A model generated the notes under the pieces. That model was given only the letters and a program-made list of their open reading frames with translations, had not been told where the DNA came from and made no database searches. The position numbers were made by a program, and so were the translations under genes. From Chaetoderma sp. LZ-2023a (Eukaryota; Mollusca; Caudofoveata; Chaetodermatida; Chaetodermatidae), in NCBI GenBank assembly GCA_034401795.1, contig CM067365.1, positions 15,443,434 to 15,507,433 of the forward strand: a DNA stretch of 64,000 nucleotides. Direction: 5' to 3'. Each line of letters begins with the position of its first letter. The first letter of the stretch is position 1. Below are positions 54,154 through 64,000 of the stretch, piece by piece.

Positions 54154-54584
54154 AATGTCGGTCACAAGAAATTGCCTGACCGGCATTACGCGAACCAGTC
54201 GGATAATGTCGGTCAGCGAGACAAGACCCCCCGTTACGCAGAATTATCAGTCAAAAGTCCTAGTATTTCTTCATAATATATAGGCATCCACATAAATAAT
54301 AAACCGAAATAAACTTCAACATCCTAACTCTAAGTAGATTATACGATATACTAGTTAGTAATAGAATCGTAAATCGCTAAGCGAATTACGAAATATTAGA
54401 GAAATTCAGCTACCTCATGTTCCTCGTCAGCTGGTGATGCTCACGATGTTCTTCAACACGCTGCTATGACTATGACACGTAGCCGCACTGGCCTGACCCC
54501 AATAAATGAGCGCAGGACGCGATCAATAACCTCGCTTGATAACGTGATTTATTTTTACGTCATAAGTACTGACTGGCCGACATT
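54154..54584. repeat. Right subterminal 11-mers of the pogo-like element
   Basis: AATGTCGGTCA at 54154 and 54205, the inverted TGACCGGCATT at 54177, and the terminal GGCCGACATT at 54575. These match the left-end motifs, though with looser spacing (23 and 28 bp). Confidence 0.65.
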
Positions 54585-54595
54585 ACCAAATAACC

Positions 54596-55480
54596 GAGAT
54601 TCCACCACTATACCCTACCACATGCGCACCAGGATACGGAATATACACAGCACAATCCAGGACAGAACTGGATATACACACACGACCATAAAGGAGGACA
54701 CAGAGGACCCATGCACGCGCGCACAGGACAGTCACACCACATGCATGAATAAATGAACAAGCCACGCCCACAGATAAGCACACGCGTGAACTAGCATACA
54801 TCTACAGTGACACACACCACCATTGATTTACATACACTACTACGGATTATATACACAACAGGCCTATACGAAAGAGGATTGTTGAATATATTGTGTCCAT
54901 ACTTTATTGTTGTAGTTAATCTAGTAATACGTACTGTATATAGTGAACGTGTTGTCACGGATCAGGTGCAACTGGTTGTCACCAAGGTTTGTGACTCTGG
55001 ACTGACGTCACATGGTTCGAATAGAACATGGGACGGCAGTCAGTTGGAATCTGGCGTTGGGCACGGTCACTTGTTGTTTTGGATAGTTGGTCCCACTCCA
55101 CGACTTGAATATCACACAGTGGATTGTGGCTAACTGTGCAAACGAGCCAGTAACAGTGTCCCAGCGTAAGTTGTATATTAATAAAGTATTACCGTAACAA
55201 TAGAGACGCGTATGTGTTATCTCACCAGCCAGATGAAAGATCCTGGTGTATAGGCAAACGAACGGTATTAGACATATATCATTAGTCATGCATATTTTAA
55301 ATGGTTTGCTAGCTTATATAATTTGGCTATTAATGGGGCGCGCCGCGAAGAGTTATCTCCCCAGAGGGCGTGCGTGCGTTGTGAGGCATAAATATACTTC
55401 CGCGTTTATCAATGGCGTGTATAGTAACAACGTCAGAGTACCGTATCATTGCGTAACGCAAAGCCGTTTTAGGTAACAAA
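54596..55480. other. Intergenic, no gene seen
   Basis: CA-rich stretch at 54655-54760 (ACACACGACC, CACGCGCGCA) and otherwise mixed sequence. The ORFs of 90-108 aa overlap on both strands and have no recognisable features. Confidence 0.35.
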
Positions 55481-55660
55481 ATGCCGTTATATTGTTGGTT
55501 TCCTGGCTGTAAAGTTAAGAGGTGGAAGTAGATTCCCGAAAGAAGCAGATATGCTATGTAAGTTGCGAATATCCGTGAAAGAATCGATACGGTGACGCGC
55601 AAACTGTGGATGTCGAGATCGACTGAACTCGTTTACAGCGATCATATAGGCCTACATACA
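55481..55660 (+). pseudogene. THAP-like zinc-finger remnant
   Basis: ATG 55481 opens with MPLYCWFPGCKVK, the start expected of a THAP domain (C-x4-C close to the N-terminus). After a frameshift, RFPKEADMLCKLRISVKES matches the conserved Phe-Pro and helical part, and a later LVYSDHI resembles the VCSDHF end with the Cys changed to Tyr. THAP domains occur in P-element-type transposases and host DNA-binding proteins. The reading needs several frame changes and no downstream transposase is seen, so this is tentative. Confidence 0.28.
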
Positions 55661-56350
55661 TATTACACCGGAGTGGTTCAAAGAAACTCTAACATGTATG
55701 CTTAAATAAATTTATATTGTGTTATTTTATTGTCCACATTGTCAAATACATGAACAAATGGCATCTATATTGGACACGTTCTTGCGATCGCCAGTTATCA
55801 TCCCAGGTTGTGGCTATTAAAGGGTGGTCTCTTAAGACAAGTCAATAAATATATCACGAATACCTGAGTTTCTTTAAAAACCAATAGTCTATCAGTAAAC
55901 CTGTTTTAACCGTTTAATGCTCAAATTAGTTCCAGAAAAATTATATTTTCTCATAGAAAATATCCAGTAGGGTAGGCCTACAAAGAAAATTGTTTTAGAA
56001 AATTTTCAAGGGAATGGCTCGCTGCAGGTGGACCGTTACATATATTATAACATTTAACATCAGACATTAATCACAGGTACAGCATAATGTATACATCATA
56101 GGAGGTTTTACCCCAATTTTTCATTGTCAAGACGTACAAAGATTAATTTCTAAATCCATTTAAGCAATGTATTTGAATCTCTATTAAGAGACCATCTGCC
56201 TTAAGAGACCACCGTTTAATTCTCCCATGGGAGGTCTCTCAATGCAGGTTTGAAAGTATGTCATCAATTTGGTTTGTTAGCACTGATGTCATCCATTTTC
56301 AAATAAACATTTTTCAAAATCACTTTTGATTAAGCAAATAAGAATGCTTG
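55661..56350. other. AT-rich region, no gene seen
   Basis: No ORF of note. The passage AAGAGACCA(T/C)C(T/C)GCCTTAAG and GAGGTCTCTCAAT around 56180-56240 is a loose inverted repeat. Confidence 0.35.
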
Positions 56351-56357
56351 CATAGTC

Positions 56358-56460
56358 AATGTCCATTTGCGGGTTAAGAGACTCTTTAAAAAAAATTTCT
56401 ACTGGAATGACTGGCTAAGTTTTCTAAAATAGTCTTCTCTTGACTGGCAAATGGACATTT
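56358..56460. repeat. Hairpin MITE family II, complete copy
   Basis: AATGTCCATTTGCGGGTTAA and TAGTCTTCTCTTGACTGGCA (then AATGGACATT) form the arms, with ACTGGAATGACTGGCT in the middle. Confidence 0.8.
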
Positions 56461-56486
56461 CTCAACAGAACTGCAAAATCAACCTC

Positions 56487-56640
56487 TGCAGTGGTATTGA
56501 GGAATGGTTATTTGCAGCACAATAGAAAAGTAATTTTTGTAAATTTATCACACGAATGACTTGCTCGCATGCCAGTCATTCCAGTTGTAAATTTTCAAAA
56601 ATAGTCTTCTCTTCACCTGCAAATGAACATTTAATTAAGC
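56487..56640. repeat. Hairpin MITE family II, complete copy
   Basis: Arms TTATTTGCAGCACAATAGAA and AATAGTCTTCTCTTCACCTG (then CAAATGAACAT), with GCCAGTCATTCCAGT in the centre. Confidence 0.75.
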
Positions 56641-56936
56641 AAATATTTACATTTTTATCAAATTTAGCCATTATAGCATTAAAGCAGTGATCTGTATGTG
56701 AAAAAGGCCTTCAGATCACAGAATCAGTGGTTATTTCTAGCCCTATTGAGATGATCCATTGTTGGCCAGTAGGATCCAAGCAAATTAGTTCCAAAATTAT
56801 CATAAACTTACCTTACTGTTGTCTTGTTTTAAAAAATTTAATTTGGCAAACCAGATAATGAGTAGTAGTCTTTTAACACATTAACCTCTATATGCCAGAA
56901 AACAAGATGTTTTATATATGATGTATGCAATGCCCT

Positions 56937-57012
56937 GTTCAATATTTTGAAACCAACTTGACTGTGAGTTATTGTTGCTTCCTATGCCTTATTAGTTTGA
57001 AGTTATTCAAGA
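56937..57012. repeat. Hairpin MITE family I, copy
   Basis: GTTCAATATTTTGAAACCAA then CTTGACTG, and TATTAGTTTGAAGTTATTCA at the other side; a further half arm lies at 56777-56810. Confidence 0.65.
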
Positions 57013-57206
57013 GCTTTCATGTATATATGTCTAGAAATTGAGACATGGGCATTACATATGTTAAAGGGTTAAAAGAAAAAGTTGACAGATGGAAAGTGAC
57101 CACCGCATAAGCTCAGCCTGCCCCACCCCTTCTGGACAGTTCAGCTAATAATGTGTCTGATCTGTTTTCTAATTATTTTACAGGTACCTCCTGTAAGCAC
57201 CTGTAA

Positions 57207-57410
57207 GGTACTGTTTCAAATTTGTTCAACTTTGACACTCCATCTACACCATATGCCAAGGGAAGACAAGAAAGTACACAAAGAAATAGGAAACTAGTTA
57301 TGGATGTGATGGGTGCCAGTCTAGATATTGGAAATGAAGTCCTCAGGGAGACAATGGAGGAAGGTGAAAGTACTTCATCTATCAATGACAATCACTTCCT
57401 GTGTGGTTAG
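57207..57410 (+). CDS. Possible orphan exon (~67 codons)
   Basis: The frame from 57207 to TAG at 57408 gives a hydrophilic, helix-prone peptide (NFDTPSTPYAKGRQESTQ, then RKLVMDVMGASLDIGNEVL) with balanced amino-acid use, unlike the repeat-derived ORFs around it. No ATG lies at its start, but a pyrimidine-rich TTTTCTAATTATTTTACAG lies just upstream and further AG acceptors follow, so it could be a terminal exon. There is no family match and no second exon was identified. It may also be a chance ORF. Confidence 0.25.
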   Translation, partial: GTVSNLFNFDTPSTPYAKGRQESTQRNRKLVMDVMGASLDIGNEVLRETMEEGESTSSINDNHFLCG

Positions 57411-57419
57411 CTGTCAAGT

Positions 57420-57960
57420 ATGACCTTCTTTCTGACAGAGTTTGTATTCGATAGAGAGATTTCACGACAATCTTGATGCAATCAAATTTAATACAGGCTT
57501 TGATAATTATGACCATTTTATGCGCAGTTAAGACTTGTGAATGATATTTGCTCAATTATGACTTGTGAATGATAATACATGTATTTGCTCAATTAAGACT
57601 TATGAGTGATGAAATTTACTTAATTGTGACATATTAGAGATGAAATTTTCTCAACTGTGAGCTAGAAATGCTGAAATTTGCCCAATTGTGACTTTTCAAT
57701 AATAATATTTGCTCAGTTATGACTTGTGAATGATAATATTTGCTCAGTTGTGACTTATGAATGATGATATTTGCTTAATTGTGACTTATGAGTGATATTA
57801 TTTGCTTACTTCTGCCTTATGAGTGATGAAATTTGCTTAATTGTGACATGTTAGTGATGAAATTTGCTCAGGTGTGATTTATAAGTGATGAAATTTTCAC
57901 AACGGTGAGCTAGACGTGATGAAATTTTCCAAATTGTCACATATGAATGATAATATTTGC
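57420..57960. repeat. Degenerate leading part of the 31-bp minisatellite
   Basis: About 30-bp units of the form TTTGCTCAATTATGACTTGT then GAATGATAATA follow one another with strong variation (TGACATGTTAGTGATGAAAT and others). They grade into the regular array at 57960. Confidence 0.8.
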
Positions 57961-58835
57961 TCAGGTATGACTTGTGAATGATATTTAATCAATTGAGATT
58001 TGTGAATGATGATATTTAATCAATTGAGACTTGTGAATGATGGTATTTAATCAATTGAGACTTGTGAATGGTGATAATTAATCAATTGAGTCTTGTGAAT
58101 ACTGATATTTAATCAATTGAGACTTGTGAATGATGGTATTTAATCAATTGAGACTTGTGAATAATGATATTTAATCAATTGAGACTTGTGAATGATGATA
58201 TTTAATCAATTGAGACTTGTGAATGATGATATTTAATCAATTGAGACTTGTGAATAATGATATTTAATCAATTGAGACTTGTGAATAATGATATTTAATC
58301 AATTGAGACTTGTGAATGATGATATTTAATCAAGTGAGTCTTGTGAATAATGATATTTAATCAATTGAGACTTGTGAATAATGATATTTAATCAATTGAG
58401 ACTTGTGAATGATGGTATTTAATCAATTGAGACTTGAATATGATGATATTTAATCAATTGAGACTTGAATGATGATATTTAATCAATTGAGTCTTGTGAA
58501 TAATGATATTTAATCAATTGAGTCTTGTGAATAATGGTATTTAATCAATTGAGACTTGTGAATGATGGTATTTAATCAATTGAGACTTGTGAATGGTGAT
58601 AATTAATCAATTGAGCCTTGTGAATACTGATATTTAATCAATTGAGACTTGTGAATGATGGTATTTAATCAATTGAGACTTGTGAATAATGATATTTAAT
58701 CAAGTGAGTCTTGTGAATAATGATATTTAATCAATTGAGACTTGTGAATAATGATATTTAATCAATTGAGACTTGTGAATGGTGATAATTAATCAATTGA
58801 GACTTGTGAATGATGGTATTTAATCAATTATGGAT
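57961..58835. repeat. 31-bp minisatellite, homogeneous part
   Basis: About twenty-eight units of consensus TTTAATCAATTGAGACTTGT then GAATGATGATA. Variants (GGTA, ATAATGATA, GTCTTG, CAAGTGAG) recur in blocks, for example the series at 58020-58130 and 58550-58660, which shows higher-order duplication. TCAATTGA in each unit is a palindrome. Confidence 0.92.
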
Positions 58836-59169
58836 CTATGAGCCATATCTCAGAAACTGCTTGTCTGATTTTCTAAAATTTTACCACAACAAAGAGTGTG
58901 ATCTTATACTAGACGTCGCCAATGTTGGCCGGGCATGATCTAAAGAAATCCAGAAAGCGTGAAAAAATTTAGGAAATCCTATTGGTTTTAAAAACTTGGG
59001 GATGCTGGCATTTCATTATATAAATAAAGAGTATAGGCCTATATTCATTATTCCAATGTTTCAGCTCTGTATGTTATAAGGTTAAATATAATTGTATGTT
59101 GATCATAGGATGCATCTATTTAACCCTTTAATGGCTAAATTTACTCAAGACCTTAATATCAAAACATTT
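58836..59169. other. Intergenic, no gene seen
   Basis: Short unique-looking AT-rich sequence between minisatellite and MITE. Nothing can be supported. Confidence 0.4.
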
Positions 59170-59315
59170 GCTTATTGAATGTCCATTTTCGGGCCAAGAG
59201 AAGAGTATTTTTGAAAATGTGCCATTGAAATGACTGTTTCGGTTATCAAGCAAGGAATTTCAGTGGTACATTTTCAAAGGTTCTGTTCCCTTGTCCTGCA
59301 AGTGAGCATTTCTCA
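59170..59315. repeat. Hairpin MITE family II, complete copy
   Basis: GAATGTCCATTTTCGGGCCA and the inverse part with TTTCAGTGGTACATTTTCAA and TGTCCTGCAAGTGAGCATT. Confidence 0.75.
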
Positions 59316-59374
59316 AGACCACTCCAGAGGCTGGTTTTTGCCCTGACCAGTAAACTGTTGAAAGGCATGCAAGC

Positions 59375-59450
59375 ACGTAGGCAAGCAGGCAGGCAGACAG
59401 ACAGGAAGGTAGATAGATAGAAAGATAGAGTATCCATCTCTACCAGCAAG
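59375..59450. repeat. (GCAG/ACAG/ATAG)n tetranucleotide repeat
   Basis: GCAGGCAGGCAGACAGACAG followed by GATAGATAGAAAGATAG, an imperfect tetranucleotide array. Confidence 0.85.
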
Positions 59451-60640
59451 CAATAGGGAAGTAAGCAATAGGGAAGTGAGGCTATGTATAGGCTAGATAG
59501 ATAGCTAATCGCTACTATGACATAAATGGTTGCTACTGCAATACATGCTGTGCCACCGTGAGAATAAGATTGGTCATACACAGGGCTGGTGTGGGTGTCG
59601 TGGTGGGGAGTAGAAACTATTGTTGTATTTAGTAGGCCACAACGACCTTTCTTGCTTGATTAATGAAAGTTACCACTACTAAATTCTCCCCATGGACTTT
59701 CACCCTCAATAGCTCAGTTCAGAAATTGTAACACATTTAATACACTTCTACTCTAGCAAAGCATGCATTTAATCGATTGGATTGTATATATTTGGTAGGC
59801 CTTATAAAAAGTTATACATAACGTGGTCTATGCATACATGTATGGGCACTACAACCTGCTGTGATACAATTAACTCAAACAGGTTTTTTATATCTTTGCC
59901 TAGCATATAGGCCTACCATAGCCTCCCTCCCCAGCGCTAATACTGGTAGAGATGGATACACCGTCAAATTTTTGCCCCCCCCCCCCCCCCCCCCGGCCAC
60001 CTAATCATGGAGACGCTCCTGCTTGTCAATTTACACTATCGCATCATTTACAAGTGGATTAAATAACGCACTGATGTCTGATTAGTGATTACTTAACAGC
60101 GGCGACATTTATGTCTCGGTCCGAAGGTGATGCCTTAAATCACGGAAACGTAGAACGACGTTTGAAAATGTCGAGTTTGGACACTATTAAAGTCATTGTT
60201 AAATATATATTGCCAATAATGATACGGCATTAAACAAAGCAACTACAATCAGCGTTTATACGAACTATAACTACTTAAATAGACAAGATACGAATAACAA
60301 AAGTACATTACTCGCGTAATGGTAAACATGACCGCATTAGAGAGGATGCCTCACAACGCACCAACGCCGCCTGGCGGCTGTTGCAGCGGTGCGCCCCATT
60401 GTAGACTGTTAATACAGGATGCAATGGAAGTGAGACTTCACTTGGGTGGTTCTTAGTGATTTTAACGATATGCACATCTATGCATATTTGCCGGCGAAAT
60501 CGTGTTATTCTTAGTTAGCCCATTTTATCATATTTTGAAGAATGTTCTTGAAACTGGCTGACAATGTTCATATATGCATCTAGCATCTGCATTTTGAAGA
60601 TGAATTCGATGCGATCTCAAATGTCAGAGTTATATACCCC
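59451..60640. other. Intergenic, no gene seen
   Basis: No credible ORF. A run of about nineteen C at 59977-59995 is G-quadruplex-prone on the minus strand. A GC-rich patch near 60358-60400 can fold as a hairpin (GCCGCCTGGCGGC). Confidence 0.4.
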
Positions 60641-60649
60641 TTGATTAAA

Positions 60650-61760
60650 GTATTCCAATGGAAAGAGATAGTATGTTCTGTGTTCATATTATCTATACCG
60701 TGTATGCACCTCGCCGCTATGGACAACTCGCCCCCCCCCCCCACACAACCCTACCCCACACCCCCTACCCCACTCCACCCACACCCCCCCCCCCACACAC
60801 ACAATGGGTACCAATTTATACCTCCTGCTTTCATATTATCAATACTGTGTATGCAACTCACTGTTATGGACAATTCGGCCCTTCCTTTCCGGACAAAGCA
60901 GCCCACACAATGGCTATCAATTTATACCGTCTGCTTTCATATTATTAATGCAGTGTACACCTCCCTGTTATTGACAGCTCGCCCCATGCTTTATGGACAG
61001 AGCACCCCACACAATGGATATCAATTTATACCCCCTGCTTTCATATTATCAATGCTGTGTATACAACTCACTGTTATTGACAATTCGGCCCATGCTTTAC
61101 GGACAAAGCACCCCACACAATGGATATCAATTTATACCTCCTGCTTTCATATTATTAATGCAGTGTACACCTCACTGTTATGGATAACTCGCCCCATGCT
61201 TTACGGACGAAGCACCCCACACAATGGATACCAATTTATAACTTTTGCTTTCATATTATCAATACTGTGTATGCAACTCACTGTTATGGACAGTTCGCTC
61301 CGTGGTTTACGGACAAAGCATCCCACATAATGGATATATCTCCTGCTTTCATATTATCGATACTGTGTATACACCTCATTGTTATGGACAGTTCGCCCCA
61401 TGCTTTTCGGACAAAGCACCCATACAATGGATATCAATTTATACCTCCTGCTTTCATATTCTCAAAACTGTGTATGCCCTTCACTGTTATGGACAGCTCA
61501 CCCCATGCTTTACGGACAGAGCACCTTACACATTGGATATTATACCGTCTGCGTTCATATTGTCAACACAGTGCATGTACCTCACCGTCATGGACAACTC
61601 GCTCGTGCTTTATTAAAGGAACAACCGCATACATAATGGACATCGATTTATGCCTTCTGTTTTCATATTATTATATAAAAAGTACACACACGTCACTGTT
61701 ATGGACAACCCACACCATGCTTTATTAACAATACACCCCTTATACAAATACACACAAAAT
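60650..61760. repeat. ~105-bp tandem repeat array
   Basis: The word TGCTTTCATATTAT recurs near 60826, 60932, 61036, 61142, 61246, 61344 and 61449, and more diverged at 60678, 61550 and 61659, a period of 98-109 bp. Each unit also has CTGTTATGGACA, CATGCTTTACGGACAAAGCA and CACACAATGGATATCAATTT. The 105-bp period is a multiple of three, so ORFs of up to 229 aa run through in more than one frame; I regard them as repeat translations. The first unit is expanded by C-rich runs (60731-60797). Confidence 0.88.
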
Positions 61761-62149
61761 GCGGTCGCAGCCGCAGCTTCAATGAACCTCTGCCACTCAA
61801 TAGCATTCTGCATTATTTACTATTGCATCCACTACTATATTCTGCCATCATGTGATAATCCTTTTGAATCAGGACTGTCTTCTCAAATGCAGTTAGTTAC
61901 TGGACTATCCTACAATGTCATACCGTATTTCCCACTAGTGACTATCATGTTGTTCTATCCTCTTTTTTTAATTAAGGAAATCACTACTACCTTATGAATC
62001 TGGTGCAAATCTATAATTTGATTTCCTAACACACCAGTCTCCCTAAACACTTTAACAAAAGTTATCGAAAAATCAATTAAAACCTCTCACCATTATCCTT
62101 ATACTATCCATTCAGTCACCCAGCCGCACGCACCAACACTCAGCCCACC
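61761..62149. other. Intergenic, no gene seen
   Basis: AT-rich tail after the tandem array, no support for a gene. The open frame 61650-61997 begins inside the array. Confidence 0.4.
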
Positions 62150-62860
62150 TACGCCGGTGGCCATCTTGGATTTTGGCCGATTTTAGGAAATGACTTTAAA
62201 AATCTTCTCCGAAACCGCTTGGTGGATCGATTCAAAACTCACGAAATATCATATAGGGCAAGAGCTGAACCAAGTTTGTTCGAAGGAACTTGATTGGCCG
62301 AATGATTCGGCAGCCATCTTGGATGACATAGTTTTCGTGAAAACGACTTATTCTGCAGAACCGCTGAACGGATCGGGCTGAAATTTTGGGGATATGATTA
62401 TGGACTAGAGGCCATTAAAGTTTGTTCATGGGAAGTTGATCGGTAAAAAACATGGCCGTCATGGACCAATCAAATTTTAGCGTGTTTGGCTGCCATATTC
62501 TATTTTTTTATTCGATGGGTTTTGAAGCCCAAATTGGTTTTCTTAACTCCACTTACTTGTCAGTCAGCTGTCGTATAGCGATGACCCCATCTGTCATCTG
62601 TCTGTCTCACCAACAATGGCGGCTCATTTTGTTATTTCTTGACGGATTTACACCAAACGTGGTCACAATGTTGATGTCGGCATCTAATATCTGTGTTGTG
62701 AAAATGAAACTGATAGGACGTCAAATGCCAGAGGTACCACTCCTTAAATATTTGCAGTCTCACTTTCATAGGGCAAATATAGGTTTGTTTCCACCGTCCA
62801 TCGATTTATCACTGTCAGATTTTATTGCCAAACTAGATATTAAATTCCAATTAACGGATT
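62150..62860. repeat. 'CCATCTTGGAT' dispersed repeat, copy 3
   Basis: GGCCATCTTGGATTTTGGCC, AAATCTTCTCCGAAACCGCT and GCAGCCATCTTGGATGACAT follow the order seen at 39290 and 44540, ending with AAAACATGGCCGTCATGGAC. The 136-aa ORF at 62452-62862 begins in this repeat and has no recognisable domain. Confidence 0.7.
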
Positions 62861-63674
62861 AACCTTTCCAATACTGCTGAAATATTTAAGATATGTATTA
62901 TGTGCTCTGACATCTATGCTCTTAAAAATATTTTGAAATGTATTTGATTGAAAGTTGTTGCTGCGTTAGGCAGCAGTGAAAGTTGTTGCTGCCTAAGGAA
63001 GCAATGATTTCAGTGAAATTATTTTTTTAATCGACCCCAGCTCACCCTACCTCTGCTGCTAACTTGGTGATTCAGCCAGATGCGCATGTGTTAAATGGAT
63101 TGTGTGGTGGTGGGGAATAACCTGCTATAAAAACCACCTACCTACCTTTAGAGACCATTTTCTTCAATTGTATTTAAACCTCTAATAACTGTCTGACTGA
63201 GTTTTTGCAGACGACATATTCCAAAGTTTATATCTCTGAACCTGATAAATATATTGGGAAAAATTGGACTGAAATTGTTGGTGACTAAGCCGCCAACAAC
63301 TTTAAGTCGAATTGTTTTCAAAATAGTCAACAAGTGAAGAGCTTTTGAAAATTGAAATTATTGGCTGCACTGGCTTGCAGCAGTGAGACAGTTAAGAAAC
63401 CAGCTGTAGTTAGCACTGATATCATCTATTTTTACTTAAACATAGTTCAAAATCACTAATGCAAAAAAACAGTCCAGAGATTGTTGTCAATATCTCGAAA
63501 ACTAAACCATTTGACTGAAAGTCATTGGAAGTGACATCGATGAATGTAAAACTTAAGTAAGATTAGTTGAAATGCCAATGTTCCAGGTGAGCGATACACA
63601 CCAATTGGGCCTCTTGTTAATATTCTTTTCAAATCTTCCGACACATAAATTCGGTCCAGTCGACAAGAAATATT
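62861..63674. other. Intergenic with a diverged MITE, no gene seen
   Basis: Contains GTTGTTGCTGC repeats (62955-62995) and a diverged family I MITE arm (GAATTGTTTTCAAAATAGTC, 63310-63329). No coding signal. Confidence 0.4.
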
Positions 63675-64000
63675 GTAGCACGGATCGACCGGACAGGTAC
63701 TGACCATCCCAGCTAAGCTGGGTACGGAACGGCTGTACCGGATTTGCCCCAAGCTAAGTCCGTTAAGACGCGTAGTGCTCGCGCGTCAGAGCTTCCCTGA
63801 CAACGCGTGTCGAAATTGGGAGCGATGTGTATGCCTATAGTGTACCAAGTCGGTACCCGTGATTTATTCAACTCACACCGTTCACGGCGGCGTTCCTGGT
63901 ACCTATCAGGACCGGAAAGAAACGAGGATTATAGAACTTTTTACTATTTTAAAATCGGTCCAGAAACCAAGTTATTGTCGAAAATCCCGTTAAATTATTT
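63675..64000 (+). repeat. Start of another Gypsy-family LTR (plus orientation)
   Basis: TGTAGCACGGATCGACCGGA at 63675 is the LTR 5' end in its own sense. It matches the reverse complement of the LTR ends at 33760 and 20323 (GGTCGATCCGTGCTACA). Further words, such as ACCATCCCAGCT and CCTATCAGGACCGGAAA, match the reverse complement of 20280 and ~20030. It continues beyond the window, so it may be a full element or another solo LTR. Confidence 0.85.

Larger units (their letters stand above)
51662..54595. mobile_element. Pogo/Tigger-like DNA transposon, inactive
   Basis: Imperfect terminal inverted repeats: GGGTATTTTGGGGGAATGTC at the left, and GGCCGACATTACCAAATAAC then C at the right. The left end is preceded by TA, as expected for this superfamily, but the right flank is GA. 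Inside lies a broken CENP-B/pogo-type transposase on the minus strand. Subterminal AATGTCGGTCA motifs are grouped at both ends. The length, 2.9 kb, is normal for an autonomous copy. Confidence 0.78.

Noticed and set aside
53814-54186. Poly-Leu and poly-Ala/Val ORFs of ~110 aa
   Set aside because: Trinucleotide tract read in different frames.
57420-61760. CRISPR-like arrays (31-bp and 105-bp repeats)
   Set aside because: Units are contiguous without unique spacers and the context is a eukaryotic repeat desert; these are minisatellites.
62452-62862. 136-aa ORF
   Set aside because: Begins inside the dispersed CCATCTTGGAT repeat and has no recognisable features.

Overview
The window reads as a transposon-dense stretch of an animal genome, most likely a marine invertebrate. 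Nothing looks bacterial: there are no operons, ribosome-binding sites or compact gene layout. Instead there is a Maverick/Polinton DNA element, a Ty3/Gypsy LTR retrotransposon, several non-LTR (LINE) fragments, a pogo-like DNA transposon, hairpin MITEs, minisatellites and microsatellites. The species cannot be named from the sequence. No confident host gene, rRNA or tRNA was found.

Layout. Positions 1-13366 are the right-hand part of a Polinton. From left to right it carries small virion-type ORFs, a packaging ATPase, a capsid-like protein, a small membrane protein on the minus strand, a retroviral-type integrase (plus), and a protein-primed DNA polymerase B (minus) that ends at a terminal repeat at 13366. 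A 2990-bp segment at the left is tandemly duplicated with one mismatch seen. The polymerase, the integrase and several small genes carry frameshifts and stop codons, while the ATPase (second copy), the capsid-like ORF and the 124-aa membrane ORF are open.

Positions 13.6-18.1 kb hold three decayed LINE 3' portions and a tail-to-tail inverted pair of LINE 3' ends with trinucleotide tails. Positions 18132-33760 are a minus-strand Gypsy element. It has LTRs of 2.2 and 3.1 kb, a tRNA primer-binding site, a polypurine tract, and decayed gag, protease, RT, RNase H and integrase. A solo LTR of the same family sits in opposite orientation beside its 3' LTR, and another LTR of the family begins at 63675.

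Positions 34.4-41.5 kb hold further LINE pieces, including one LINE split by another. Positions 41.6-51.1 kb are non-coding, with G/C tracts, a degenerate 'CCATCTTGGAT' repeat family and two hairpin MITE families. Positions 51662-54595 are a pogo/Tigger-like transposon whose broken transposase ends in a PHD-like zinc finger, with evenly spaced subterminal 11-mers. Positions 54.6-64 kb contain a THAP-like remnant, one possible orphan exon, a 31-bp minisatellite, a 105-bp tandem repeat and more MITEs.

How the genes work together. The Polinton genes fit one self-synthesising, virus-like element: polymerase B for replication, integrase for insertion, ATPase and capsid-like proteins for packaging. 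Two of its transcription units share a promoter-like block of fixed architecture. Many inactivating stops are CGA to TGA, which suggests decay of methylated CpG sites.
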